A stretch of DNA of 21,866 nt from Streptosporangiaceae bacterium (GCA_030041195.1 JASHOI010000212.1:1-21866), one strand, 5' to 3'; counted from the first letter of the stretch, positions 1-8,001 are shown. The notes: generated by a model not told the origin, from the sequence alone. A program made the numbers and translations.

Positions 1-327
1 GGTCAGCCGCCGGATTGGCTCCGCGCCGAGCGTGACGTTCTCCGCGACGGTGAAGACCGGGACGAGCATGAAGTGCTGATGCACCATGCCCACCCCGGCC
101 GAGATCGCGTCCTTGGGGGAGCGGATAGCCGCGGGCTGGTCGTCGATGAGGATCTCGCCGTCGTCCGGCTGCATCAGCCCGTACAGCACGTTCATCAGCG
201 TGGTCTTGCCCGCGCCGTTCTCGCCGAGCAACGCCCTGATCTCGCCGGGCTGGACGACCAGATCGATGTGGTCATTGGCGACGAGACTGCCGAAACGCTT
301 GGTGATACCGCGCAGCTCAAGCTTCAC
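1..327 (-). CDS. ABC transporter ATP-binding protein, nucleoside/sugar type (N-terminal part, cut by window edge)
   Basis: This is the N-terminal 109 residues of an ABC ATPase; the rest lies beyond the left edge. The Walker A motif GENGAGKTT is at about residues 40-48 and the Q-loop reads VHQHFML at about 86-92. HQHF at that position is typical of the ATPases that pair with BMP-type nucleoside-binding lipoproteins and of ribose-type importers. These proteins sit on the cytoplasmic face and power uptake through two permeases, presumably encoded further left. The GTG start at 327 is chosen because an in-frame stop lies upstream, homology begins at once ([11 protein letters not shown]), and a GGTGGGG stretch precedes it. 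The lipoprotein gene upstream on the same strand is its likely partner, separated by a strong hairpin. The family is clear; the substrate is inferred from the neighbour. Confidence 0.9.
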   Translation of the reverse strand, partial: MKLELRGITKRFGSLVANDHIDLVVQPGEIRALLGENGAGKTTLMNVLYGLMQPDDGEILIDDQPAAIRSPKDAISAGVGMVHQHFMLVPVFTVAENVTLGAEPIRRLT

Positions 328-350
328 CGGCTCGTCCCCACCTGACCTGG

Positions 351-387
351 CTGGTCAGAGCCCCGGCCTTGCCGGAACTCTGACCAG
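351..387 (-). terminator. Strong hairpin between the lipoprotein gene and the ATPase gene (attenuator or mRNA stabiliser)
   Basis: Arms CTGGTCAGAG (351-360) and CTCTGACCAG (378-387) are perfectly complementary over 10 bp. A nested CCGGC/GCCGG stem lies inside. No T-run follows in the minus direction, so this is probably a partial terminator or 3'-end stabiliser that keeps the binding protein more abundant than the downstream ATPase. Confidence 0.6.
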
Positions 388-421
388 CCCATCCGACTGT
401 TAATCGGCTTTTGATCCGTGG

Positions 422-1528
422 TCAGACCGGGCTCTTGGTCACCGGCTTGATCTTCCCGCTGATGATCTCTTGCTTCAGCGTGTTGATCTCGGCCTGCAGC
501 GAGGCGGGCACCACGGAGGAGAAGTCGTGGTACGGAGCAAGCACGGCGCCGCCGTTGGCGAGGGTACCGATGTAGGTGCCGCCGCTGAACTTACCGTCCA
601 CTGCCGAGAGCACCGCGGTCTTGACCGCTTCGGTGATGCCCTTCGTCACGCTGGTCAGCATGTACTTGCAGTACTGCGCAGCGCTGATGCACCCGTCGGT
701 GTCCACCCACTCCATCGTCACGCTCTTGCCGGACGTGTCAGCGGTCTGGACTGCCTTCGCGGTACCCAGCCCGACGCCACCGGCCACCGGGAAGATGACG
801 TCCGCACCCTCGCCGATGTAGGTGTTGGTCAGCGTCTGGCCCGCACCGACGTTGGTGAAGTTGCCGATGAAGTCACCCTTCTGGGTCTGCTCGTTCCAGC
901 CGAGGACCTTGACGCTGGTGTGATGCTGCGTGTTGTAGTACTGGACTCCGTCCCAGAAGCCATCCTCGTAGATGGTGACCGTGCCGAAATCCTCACCGCC
1001 GTAGGTGGCGACGATGCCCGTCTTGCTCATGCCGGCCGCCAGGTAACCGCCAAGGAAGCCGTCCTGAACGGTGTCGAATACGAGCTGGTCGATGTTCGTC
1101 TCCTTGGCGCCGGTCAGGCACTCGGAGGCGTACGAGCAGTCGACGATCGCGAACTTCTGATGCGGGTTGGCCTTGGCAGCCGCCTCGGTCGCGTCCGCCA
1201 TGAGGAAGCCGACCGTGACGATGATCCCGCACTTCCGGCCGATGAAGGTACTGATGTTCGACGCGTAGTCAGCCGAGGTCGTGGACGGCAGGTAGGTAAC
1301 CTGGATCTTGCTCGGGTCGGTTGCCGCGGCCGCCTGCATGCCCTCCCACGAGGACTGATTGAACGACTTGTCGTCGATGCCACCGGTGTCGGTGACCATG
1401 CAGCCAAGGAACTTTCCACTTGCTGACGTGCTGGAACTGCTTGGCGTGCTCGACGACGGGCTGCCGCACGCGGCGGCAGCCAGGGCAATCGCGCCGAGCA
1501 CGACAACAGCCCTCAGTGTGACTCTCAC
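422..1528 (-). CDS. BMP-family ABC transporter substrate-binding lipoprotein (nucleoside-binding type)
   Basis: This 368-residue protein begins with a lipoprotein signal peptide: MRVTLR, a hydrophobic stretch, then Ala-Ala-Ala-Cys with the acylated Cys at residue 21. A Ser/Thr-rich linker (about 23-37) follows. The mature domain opens with VTDTGGIDDKSFNQ, the signature of the Bmp/Med/PnrA family (PF02608), whose members bind nucleosides outside the membrane for ABC import. The family's later blocks are present, including VGFLMADAT, YGGEDFGTVTIYEDGF and the GAGQT region. The GTG start at 1528 is fixed by GAGGAGG five bases upstream. The ATPase gene lies downstream on the same strand, and the divergent deoC supports nucleosides as substrate. 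Purine, pyrimidine or deoxynucleoside preference cannot be read from the sequence. Confidence 0.93.
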   Translation of the reverse strand: MRVTLRAVVVLGAIALAAAACGSPSSSTPSSSSTSASGKFLGCMVTDTGGIDDKSFNQSSWEGMQAAAATDPSKIQVTYLPSTTSADYASNISTFIGRKCGIIVTVGFLMADATEAAAKANPHQKFAIVDCSYASECLTGAKETNIDQLVFDTVQDGFLGGYLAAGMSKTGIVATYGGEDFGTVTIYEDGFWDGVQYYNTQHHTSVKVLGWNEQTQKGDFIGNFTNVGAGQTLTNTYIGEGADVIFPVAGGVGLGTAKAVQTADTSGKSVTMEWVDTDGCISAAQYCKYMLTSVTKGITEAVKTAVLSAVDGKFSGGTYIGTLANGGAVLAPYHDFSSVVPASLQAEINTLKQEIISGKIKPVTKSPV

Positions 1529-1555
1529 CGGTACCTCCTCTTCGAGGGCGGGTCA

Positions 1556-1575
1556 GGCGGTCCGGAGGGACCGCC
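1556..1575 (-). promoter_or_regulatory. Perfect 8-bp hairpin in the leader of the BMP lipoprotein gene
   Basis: GGCGGTCC (1556-1563) and GGACCGCC (1568-1575) enclose a 4-base loop, about 28 bases upstream of the GTG start at 1528 and just outside the RBS. It could stabilise the 5' end or serve as an operator. I see no recognisable riboswitch around it. Confidence 0.35.
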
Positions 1576-1788
1576 AGATTTTTGACCGGAAACGCGCCAG
1601 CTGTGGGCGAGTCGTCCGGATGTCCCCGGGATTGCCCGAAGGGTAATCCTGGCGTCGCCGCCGGGGAAGTATGAATCTGCAGTCCAGGGCGTGACGTTGC
1701 TGAATCGAGACCGTCGGGTGACTGACGATCAACTCCATGAAGAACGCCAGATCGCCGAGCGCCGGCGTCCGCCCGGTCCGGGCACAGG

Positions 1789-1794
1789 TACCGT
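1789..1794 (+). promoter_or_regulatory. Putative -10 hexamer (TACCGT) for a leaderless deoC transcript
   Basis: TACCGT fits the TANNNT -10 consensus of actinobacterial housekeeping promoters. It ends six bases before the GTG at 1801, so transcription would begin at or next to that codon. No ribosome-binding site is seen. No clear -35 element is visible. Confidence 0.45.
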
Positions 1795-1800
1795 GTGACC

Positions 1801-2778
1801 GTGGGGATCGGAACGGTAACGCACTCGTCGCCGGAGCGATGGGCCTTCGAGCCGGGCGACGTTGCCACCTCCGATGCGGCGTTGCGCCAGCTGCTGCACG
1901 GGCTGCCGGGCGTTGATGAAGTGGGCGCGGCGCAGCGCGCCGCCGCGCTCGCCACCCGCTCGATCAAGAAGGGCGCCAAGCTGCAGGCGCTGGACATGGC
2001 CGTGGCGATGGTGGACCTGACAACGCTCGAGGGCGCCGACACGCCGGGCAAGGTGCGGGCCATGTGCGCGAAAGCTCGCCAGCCCGATCCCTCCGATCTC
2101 TCGGTCCCGCCGGTGGCGGCCGTCTGCGTCTACCCGGACCTGGTCGGCGTCGCCAGGGAAGCCGTGGCCGGCAGCGGCGTCGCGGTGGCGTCCGTCGCGA
2201 CCGCGTTTCCATCGGGCCGGGCGTCGCTGGCGGTGAAGCTCGCCGACGTCCAGGACGCGGTCGGCGCGGGTGCCGATGAAGTCGACATGGTGATCGATCG
2301 CGGCGCGTTCCTGGCGGGACGCTACGGCGAGGTCTATGCCGAGATCCGGGCCGTTCGTGAGGCCTGCGGCCCGGTGCATCTGAAGGTGATCCTGGAAACG
2401 GGCGAGCTGGCCACGCTGGACAACGTGGCGCGCGCGTCGTGGCTGGCGATGCTGGCGGGCGCGGACTTCGTCAAGACCTCGACCGGAAAGGTGACGCCGG
2501 CCGCGACCCCGCCGACGGCGCTGGTCATGCTCGCAGCCGTGCGGGACTTCGAGCAGACCACGGGGCGGCGGGTGGGCGTGAAGGTGGCGGGCGGCGTTCG
2601 CACGGCCAAGGACGCGATCCGCTACCTCGTGCTGGTGAACGAGGTGGCGGGCCCCGCCTGGCTGACCCCCCAGCTGTTCCGGATCGGCGCCTCGACGCTG
2701 CTCAACGACCTGCTCATGCAGCGCAGCAAGCAGCTGACCGGCCAGTACGCCGGCGCTGACTACTTCACGGTCGATTAG
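1801..2778 (+). CDS. deoC: Deoxyribose-phosphate aldolase
   Basis: DeoC cleaves 2-deoxyribose-5-phosphate to glyceraldehyde-3-phosphate and acetaldehyde in the cytoplasm, the last step of deoxynucleoside catabolism. The class I aldolase signatures are plain: the Schiff-base lysine in FVKTSTGK (about K225), the second lysine in VKVAGGVR (about K261) and the catalytic Asp of DEVDMVIDRG (about D162). At 325 residues it is longer than the 259-residue E. coli enzyme and nearer the long form of about 320 residues. I prefer the GTG at 1801 because TACCGT sits six bases upstream; an in-frame GTG at 1795 is the alternative. It is followed by two ALDH genes and divergent from the nucleoside transporter, so acetaldehyde would be passed to the dehydrogenase next door. 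Confidence 0.96.
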   Translation: MGIGTVTHSSPERWAFEPGDVATSDAALRQLLHGLPGVDEVGAAQRAAALATRSIKKGAKLQALDMAVAMVDLTTLEGADTPGKVRAMCAKARQPDPSDLSVPPVAAVCVYPDLVGVAREAVAGSGVAVASVATAFPSGRASLAVKLADVQDAVGAGADEVDMVIDRGAFLAGRYGEVYAEIRAVREACGPVHLKVILETGELATLDNVARASWLAMLAGADFVKTSTGKVTPAATPPTALVMLAAVRDFEQTTGRRVGVKVAGGVRTAKDAIRYLVLVNEVAGPAWLTPQLFRIGASTLLNDLLMQRSKQLTGQYAGADYFTVD

Positions 2779-2817
2779 CAGCCTGAGCACGGTCGGCGAG
2801 CGAGGAGAAGATCGTCT

Positions 2818-4299
2818 ATGAGTGCCGGAAAGGCCAGCTCACCGGCTGTCGCCGAGCCCGCCGGGCCGGTCTGGCAGTACGCGTCGGCACCCGAGTCGCG
2901 CGACATCGTGTCGATCGAACCGGAGTACGGCCTGTTCGTGGACGGCGCGTTCCGGCCCGCCGTGGACGGCAGCACGTTCGCCACGATCAACCCGGCGACC
3001 GAGGAGCCGCTGGCCCAGGTGGCGGCGGCGGGCCCGGCCGACGTGGACGCCGCCGTCGCTGCCGCGCGCTCGGCATATGAGCGGGTGTGGGGCCCGATGG
3101 CGGGCAGCGAGCGGGCGAAGTACCTGTACCGGATCGCGCGTCAGCTGCAGGAGCGCGCCCGCGAGTTCGCGGTGCTGGAGAGCCTGGACAACGGCAAGCC
3201 GATCAAGGAGTCGCGCGACGTCGACATCCCGCTGGCGGCGGCACACTTCTTTTACTACGCGGGCTGGGCGGACAAGCTCGAGTACGCCGGATTCGGCCCG
3301 GATCCCCGGCCGCTCGGTGTCGCCGGGCAGGTCATCCCGTGGAACTTCCCGCTGCTGATGGCGGCGTGGAAGCTGGCGCCGGCGCTCGCCGCCGGGAACA
3401 CCTGCGTGCTCAAGCCGGCCGAGACCACGCCGCTGACGGCGCTGCTGCTCGCCGACGTGTGCCAGCAGGCCGGGCTGCCGCCCGGCGTCGTGAACGTGCT
3501 GACCGGGGCGGGGGAGACCGGCGCGGCGCTCGTCTCCCATCCCGGGGTGGACAAGGTCGCGTTCACCGGATCCACCGAGGTCGGCAAGGAGATCGCGCGC
3601 GCGGTCGCGGGCACGGACAAGAAGCTGACGCTCGAGCTGGGCGGCAAGGCCGCCAACATCGTGTTCGACGACGCCCCGGTCGAGCAGGCCGTCGAGGGCA
3701 TCGTCAACGGCATCTTCTTCAACCAGGGCCACGTATGCTGCGCGGGATCGCGGCTGCTGGTGCAGGAGTCGGTCGCCGACGCGGTTGTCGAGCGGCTGCA
3801 GCGGCGCCTCGGGACGCTGCGGCTCGGCGACCCGCTGGACAAGAACACCGACATCGGGGCGATCAACTCGCGCCAGCAGCTTTCTAAGATCACCGAGCTG
3901 ACCGCGGCCGGCGAGGCCGAGGGGGCGCACCGCTGGTCGCCGCCGTGCGAGCTGCCGGACCGGGGCTACTGGTTCCCGCCCACGGTCTTCACCGGCGTGA
4001 GCCAGTCACACCGGATCGCCAGGGAGGAAATCTTCGGCCCGGTGCTCTCCGTGCTGACGTTCCGGACACCGGACGAGGCGGTGGTGAAGGCCAACAACAC
4101 GCCGTACGGGTTGTCGGCGGGTATCTGGACCGACAAGGGCAGCCGGATCCTGTGGCTGGCGCAGAAGCTCCGCGCCGGCGTGATCTGGGCCAACACGTAC
4201 AACCGGTTCGATCCGGCCAGCCCGTTCGGCGGCTATAAGGAATCCGGATACGGGCGCGAAGGCGGCCGGCACGGCCTGGCGGCGTACCTCGATGTCTGA
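2818..4299 (+). CDS. Aldehyde dehydrogenase (catalytic partner of an ALDH16-like pair)
   Basis: This is a complete 493-residue NAD(P)-dependent aldehyde dehydrogenase (PF00171). Expected residues are present: oxyanion Asn in PWNF (N176), cofactor Lys in LKPAE (K199), general base Glu in LELGGK (E273) and nucleophile Cys in GHVCCAGSR (C307). The usual GQ before the cysteine is GH here. An N-terminal extension of about 35 residues precedes the ALDH core. The ATG at 2818 has an AGGAG-like site about 10 bases upstream. It lies 39 bases after deoC and overlaps the next gene by 8 bases, so the three form an operon. Acetaldehyde from DeoC is the natural substrate by context, giving acetate; that is inference. 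Confidence 0.95.
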   Translation: MSAGKASSPAVAEPAGPVWQYASAPESRDIVSIEPEYGLFVDGAFRPAVDGSTFATINPATEEPLAQVAAAGPADVDAAVAAARSAYERVWGPMAGSERAKYLYRIARQLQERAREFAVLESLDNGKPIKESRDVDIPLAAAHFFYYAGWADKLEYAGFGPDPRPLGVAGQVIPWNFPLLMAAWKLAPALAAGNTCVLKPAETTPLTALLLADVCQQAGLPPGVVNVLTGAGETGAALVSHPGVDKVAFTGSTEVGKEIARAVAGTDKKLTLELGGKAANIVFDDAPVEQAVEGIVNGIFFNQGHVCCAGSRLLVQESVADAVVERLQRRLGTLRLGDPLDKNTDIGAINSRQQLSKITELTAAGEAEGAHRWSPPCELPDRGYWFPPTVFTGVSQSHRIAREEIFGPVLSVLTFRTPDEAVVKANNTPYGLSAGIWTDKGSRILWLAQKLRAGVIWANTYNRFDPASPFGGYKESGYGREGGRHGLAAYLDV

Positions 4300-5164
4300 C
4301 TTTCAGCCGCTGCCCCGGCTCGGGGTGCGCAAGACCTACAAGCTGTTCATCGGCGGCGCGTTCCCACGGTCCGAGTCCGGCCGGTCCTACGCCGTGCACG
4401 CCGCGGACGGAACGCTGCTCGCGCACGCCGCGCAGGGCTCGCGAAAGGACGCACGCGACGCCGTCGTCGCGGCGCGCAAGGCCTTCGCCGGCTGGTCGGG
4501 CGCGACCGCCTACAACCGCGGCCAGATCCTCTACCGCGTGGCCGAGATGCTGGAAGGGCGTTCCGCCCAGTTCGCCGCGGAGGTCGCGGCCGCCTCCGGC
4601 TCCCTGCTGGCGGACGCCGAGGCGGAGGTGGCCGCCGCCATCGACCGCTGGGTCTGGTACGCGGGCTGGAGCGACAAGGTTGCCCAGGTGGCTAGCGCCG
4701 CCAACCCGGTGGCGGGGCCGTATTTCAACTTCAGCGTGCCCGAGCCGACCGGCGTGGTCGCGATCATCGCCCCCGCCGAGTCCAGCCTGCTCGGTTTGGT
4801 CAGCGTCGTCGCGCCCGTGATCGTGACCGGCAACACCGCGGTCGTGGTGGCGAGCGAGGACCGCCCGCTGCCCGCGGTCTCGCTGGCCGAGGTGCTCGCC
4901 ACGTCGGACCTGCCGCCCGGGGTGGTCAACGTGCTGACCGGCCGCACCGCCGAGCTCGCGCCGGTACTGGCCGGGCACATGGACGTCAACGCCATAGACC
5001 TGACCGGAATCGACCCCCCGGCGCGCGCTTCGCTGCAGCAACTGGCGGCCGGCAACATCAAACGGATCACAGGCCGGAACGAGGACTGGGCCGCGCAGCC
5101 GGGCACGCAACGGCTGACGTCGTTCCTCGAAATAAAGACCGTGTGGCACCCTGCCGGAACCTGA
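4292..5164 (+). CDS. Half-length ALDH homologue without catalytic domain (pseudoenzyme)
   Basis: These 290 residues match the N-terminal and Rossmann part of an ALDH: a YKLFIGGAF opening, a DAVVAARKAFAGW helix and PPGVVNVLTG. The usual PWN motif is replaced by IIAPAES and the cofactor lysine region reads VVVASED. The protein ends where the catalytic domain would begin, so the LELGG glutamate and the cysteine are absent. The lysis-free end at 5164 looks natural, with conserved-looking sequence up to the stop. The start overlaps the upstream ALDH stop by 8 bases, implying translational coupling. In ALDH16 proteins a second, non-catalytic ALDH domain is fused to the first; this gene looks like a split version. 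A structural or oligomerisation role for the upstream ALDH is the likely inference. Confidence 0.85.
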   Translation: MSDFQPLPRLGVRKTYKLFIGGAFPRSESGRSYAVHAADGTLLAHAAQGSRKDARDAVVAARKAFAGWSGATAYNRGQILYRVAEMLEGRSAQFAAEVAAASGSLLADAEAEVAAAIDRWVWYAGWSDKVAQVASAANPVAGPYFNFSVPEPTGVVAIIAPAESSLLGLVSVVAPVIVTGNTAVVVASEDRPLPAVSLAEVLATSDLPPGVVNVLTGRTAELAPVLAGHMDVNAIDLTGIDPPARASLQQLAAGNIKRITGRNEDWAAQPGTQRLTSFLEIKTVWHPAGT

Positions 5165-5175
5165 CTCATCAGCGG

Positions 5176-5589
5176 TCAGGCGGCTGAAGCGGGCACCACT
5201 GTGGTTTGCCGCTGCCGGTGCCGTCGCCAGCTGAGCGCTTCGATCAGCGCCAGGCCAAGCCCCCACCTCCATACCGGCTCGCGCACCTGGAATGGCTTGC
5301 CGAGCGGCACCACGTTCTGCCAGCTTGCGCTGATCCCGGCGCCGCCGGTCTCCAGGATGCCGTCGGTGATCGTCTGGCAGCTGTACCGGTCACAGTTTGT
5401 CTGGTACGAGATCGGGTCGAAGGTGACCGTTCGTTCGGCACCGGCCAGGAACGCCGTCCCGTCCACCACGGCCGGCACGCTGACCACCGCCACGAGCCTG
5501 CGCCGCAGCCGTACCGAATACACCACCAGCGCGATGATGCCGACGACCCACGCCCTCCGATTCCCCGTTACCGATCGCGCCGTAGCCAA
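5176..5589 (-). CDS. Hypothetical membrane protein
   Basis: I do not recognise a named family. The 137-residue frame has one clear hydrophobic segment near the N-terminus (WVVGIIALVVY, about residues 14-24) followed by basic residues (RLRRRL). A region with two cysteines (NCDRYSC, about 85-91) comes next, then a segment ending in WRWGLGLALIEALSWRR that may be a second weak membrane contact. The tail is Arg/Gln-rich. The only in-frame start covering the membrane segment is a TTG at 5589 with no good RBS, so the start is doubtful and the N-terminus may be eroded. It converges with the ALDH operon, 11 bases from its end, and lies downstream of the DJ-1 gene on the same strand. Confidence 0.55.
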   Translation of the reverse strand: MATARSVTGNRRAWVVGIIALVVYSVRLRRRLVAVVSVPAVVDGTAFLAGAERTVTFDPISYQTNCDRYSCQTITDGILETGGAGISASWQNVVPLGKPFQVREPVWRWGLGLALIEALSWRRHRQRQTTVVPASAA

Positions 5590-5655
5590 AGCAGAAGGCC
5601 AGGAAACTCGTGGCGCTGCTGGTGGAGCACTTGTGCGCCCAGCCGGGGCCGCCCG

Positions 5656-6255
5656 CTACCAGGTGGCGGTGGGTGCGGTTACCCTCACCGGGCAGGGTCC
5701 CCGGGACTGCGGAGTACGGCTCCCGCGCGTGGTCCCAACACGCTGGTCTGGTGATGCCGCCATCGTCTCACCCAAGACGCGCGCTGCGCTGGCCGCGACC
5801 CGGAGGTTCAGCTCGGCGCCTGCGGCCGCGACATCGGGGGCCAGTGCCGGGTAGGCCGCGGTGCGGCGGCCGGTCAGGGTGCCGGCGGCGGCCAGCACCT
5901 GCGGGGCGTGGCAGAACTGAGCGACGGGGCGATCGGTCGTCATGAAGTGGCGCACGATCCTCTGTACATCCGGGTCGTTCCGGATGTACTCCGGGGCCCG
6001 GCCGCCGGGGATGACCAGGGCTGCATACTCGGCCGGGTCGACGTCGGCGAACGCGATGTCGGCGGGCCAGGTGTAGCCGGGCTTCTCGGTGTAGGTGTCG
6101 AAACCATCGGTGAAGTCATGGACGACGAACTGCAGCTTCTTCACCGACGGAGCAGCGATGTCGACCTCGTAGCCCTCCTCGGTCAGCCGCTGGTAGGGGT
6201 ACATAACCTCAAGCGACTCCGCGGCGTCTCCCGTGACGATCAGAACTTTCGGCAT
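5656..6255 (-). CDS. DJ-1/PfpI family protein
   Basis: The 199-residue frame has a DJ-1/PfpI fold. MPKVLIVTGDAAESLEVMYP carries the conserved Glu of the active site, VIPGGRAPEYIR follows, and the nucleophile elbow reads AQFCHAPQVL with Cys followed by His. Members act as glyoxalases, deglycases, amidases or proteases in the cytoplasm. The ATG at 6255 is fixed by GGAGG nine bases upstream. Up to AYPALAPDVAAAGAEL it follows the family closely. The last 45 residues (from about NLRVAAS) do not resemble the usual ending with Trp and basic residues, and another frame there reads CWDHARE, so a C-terminal frameshift is possible. It is divergent from an ALDH across a shared operator-like site, which fits a role in reactive aldehyde defence. 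Confidence 0.85.
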   Translation of the reverse strand: MPKVLIVTGDAAESLEVMYPYQRLTEEGYEVDIAAPSVKKLQFVVHDFTDGFDTYTEKPGYTWPADIAFADVDPAEYAALVIPGGRAPEYIRNDPDVQRIVRHFMTTDRPVAQFCHAPQVLAAAGTLTGRRTAAYPALAPDVAAAGAELNLRVAASAARVLGETMAASPDQRVGTTRGSRTPQSRGPCPVRVTAPTATW

Positions 6256-6555
6256 GACGGCTATCCTCCCCGGGCGACGGTAGGCGGGCCAGGGTTCTTC
6301 ACGGCTTCCCTTTGCACCTGCCCCGCTATGTTGTCTCATTGTGACTACCGGCTCGGGCGGGGACAACTCCCGCGCCGTGACAGAGATGGGACACAGCCAT
6401 GGACCGTGCGCGCGAGGGGGGAGGCGCGGCCAGCAGGTCGGCTTCTGACATCGAAGCCCGGATCTTGGCCATGTGGCGGGCACTGCATGTCACCCCAGCC
6501 TCGGCCCTACTCGCCGGCGAGCCTGAGTAAGCCGAACCCACATCAGGAGGAACGG
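6256..6555. other. Divergent control region between DJ-1 gene and ALDH
   Basis: This 300-bp region holds an operator-like site at 6329-6349 and a TATGTT hexamer (6327-6332) that could be the plus-strand -10. That would give the ALDH a leader of roughly 215 bases. Inside the leader is a 43-codon ATG frame (6399-6530) ending 25 bases before the ALDH start; its ribosome-binding site is poor and I do not recognise it, so I do not call it a gene. Confidence 0.5.
6329..6349. promoter_or_regulatory. Degenerate copy of the fdh operator palindrome
   Basis: The right half TGTGACTACC (6340-6349) is identical over 10 bases to the half-site of the palindrome at the fdh promoter (9409-9435). The left half TGTTGTCTCA (6329-6338) matches 7 of 10 bases of the other arm with the same one-base centre. 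It overlaps a TATGTT -10 candidate reading toward the ALDH and lies 74 bp upstream of the DJ-1 start. Such placement fits a repressor site; the regulator is not in the window. Confidence 0.55.
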
Positions 6556-8001
6556 GTGCGCGAGTATCAGCAGTACATCGGCGGACAGTGGGCCGGATCG
6601 GACCGGCTGTTCGACGACCTGGACCCGTACCGGGGCTCGGTGATGGCGCGCATCCCGGCCGGCACCAGGGCCGACGCGGCCCGCGCGGTCGACGCCGCGG
6701 TGGCGGCGCTCCCGGCTTGGGCCGATCTGCCGCCGGCGGAGAGGCAGGCCTTGTTCCTGCGAGCCGCCGACATCGTCGAGCGCCGGGCGGGCGAGATCAC
6801 CGCGCTGCTCGCCGAGGAGACCGGCTGCGCGGCTGCGTTTGCCGGCTTCCAGATACTGACCGCCACCCGGCTGCTGCGTCAGGCGGCCAACTGGGGCTAT
6901 CTGCCCGTCGGGGAGGTCATCCGGTCCGACATGCCCGGGACGTTCGCGCTGGCGCTGCGCCGCCCCCTCGGCGTGGTCGCCGGGATTACCCCGTGGAACG
7001 GCGCGCACGTGCTGGCCTGGCGCACGGTGGTCAATCCGCTCGCGTTCGGCAACACCGTGGTGCTCAAGCCCTCCGAAGAGGCACCGGTGTCGGCCGGGCT
7101 GCTGGTCGCGGAGATCATGGCCGAGGCAGAATTCCCGGCCGGGGTGGTCAACGTGGTGACCCACGCGCCCGGCGAAGCCGTGCCCGTTGCCGACGAGTTC
7201 TTCGAGCGGCCCGAGGTCCGGTGCATCAACTTCACCGGCTCTTCGGCCACCGGGCGGGTCCTGGCTGAACGGGCGGGCCGGGCGCTCAAGCGGTGCGTGC
7301 TCGAACTCGGCGGGTACAACCCGCTGATCGTCCTCGCCGACGCCGATCTGGACTACGCGGTCGAGGCCGCCGCGTTCGCCGCGTTCTTCCACTCCGGGCA
7401 GATCTGCATGAACGCCCGAAAGGTGCTCATCGAACGCCCGGTCTACGACACCTTTATCGACCGGCTCACCGCCCGCGCCCGGTCGCTGCCGACCGGCGAC
7501 CCGGCGGTCCCTGGAACTGTCATCGGCCCGCTGATCACCCCGGCTGCCCTCGGCCGGGTCGCCGCCGAGGTCGACGAGGCCATCGCGGCCGGCGCCAAAG
7601 TCTTGGCCGGAGGCGCGGCGGACGGGCCGTGCTACCAGCCCACTATCCTGGCCGACGTACCGGCCGGAGCCCGGATTCATTCCGAGGAGACCTTCGGCCC
7701 GGTCCTCGTCGCTCAGCCCGTCCGGGACGCCGACGAGGCAGTTGCGATCGCGAACTCCACCCGGTACGGGCTGTCCGCCGGGCTCATCACCGGCGACAAC
7801 CAGCGCGGCTTCGCCCTGGCCCGCCGAATCGACGCCGGCGTGGTGCACGTCAACGACCAAACCATCGCCGACGAGCCCCAGCTTCCCCTGGGCGGGGTCA
7901 AGGACAGCGGCTGGGGCCGGTCCGGGCCGCAATCCATGGCCGACTTCACTGAGCTCCAGTGGATCACCACCAGGGAAGGCACCGGCCCTTACCCCATCTA
8001 G
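6556..8001 (+). CDS. Aldehyde dehydrogenase, vanillin/benzaldehyde dehydrogenase-like
   Basis: This is a complete 481-residue PF00171 enzyme oxidising an aldehyde to its acid with NAD(P)+. Visible residues: TPWN (N148), LKPSE (K171), LELGG (E250) and GQICMNARK (C284). The GQICMNARKVLIER block and ALRRPLGVVAGITPWN resemble salicylaldehyde, vanillin and benzaldehyde dehydrogenases rather than acetaldehyde enzymes, so an aromatic substrate is a reasonable guess. The GTG at 6556 is chosen because AGGAGG ends five bases upstream and homology begins at once (QYIGGQW); the frame is open much further upstream without family sequence. It is divergent from the DJ-1 gene and convergent with formate dehydrogenase, and carries an operator-like site related to that of fdh in its leader region. 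Confidence 0.94.
   Translation: MREYQQYIGGQWAGSDRLFDDLDPYRGSVMARIPAGTRADAARAVDAAVAALPAWADLPPAERQALFLRAADIVERRAGEITALLAEETGCAAAFAGFQILTATRLLRQAANWGYLPVGEVIRSDMPGTFALALRRPLGVVAGITPWNGAHVLAWRTVVNPLAFGNTVVLKPSEEAPVSAGLLVAEIMAEAEFPAGVVNVVTHAPGEAVPVADEFFERPEVRCINFTGSSATGRVLAERAGRALKRCVLELGGYNPLIVLADADLDYAVEAAAFAAFFHSGQICMNARKVLIERPVYDTFIDRLTARARSLPTGDPAVPGTVIGPLITPAALGRVAAEVDEAIAAGAKVLAGGAADGPCYQPTILADVPAGARIHSEETFGPVLVAQPVRDADEAVAIANSTRYGLSAGLITGDNQRGFALARRIDAGVVHVNDQTIADEPQLPLGGVKDSGWGRSGPQSMADFTELQWITTREGTGPYPI

Noticed and set aside
470..1426. Long plus-strand open frame opposite the BMP lipoprotein gene
   Set aside because: Antisense shadow typical of high-GC DNA; no family similarity, while the minus frame has a signal peptide, RBS and full family match.
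1529..1800. Purine riboswitch upstream of the nucleoside-binding lipoprotein
   Set aside because: Only a simple 8-bp hairpin is present; I see no conserved riboswitch core.
1729..2790. Long minus-strand frame over deoC
   Set aside because: Arg/Gly/His-rich shadow of deoC; the plus frame carries all catalytic residues.
5908..6555. N-terminal extension of the ALDH frame up to 5908
   Set aside because: It overlaps the DJ-1 gene and control region, has no ALDH similarity, and GTG 6556 has a perfect AGGAGG site.
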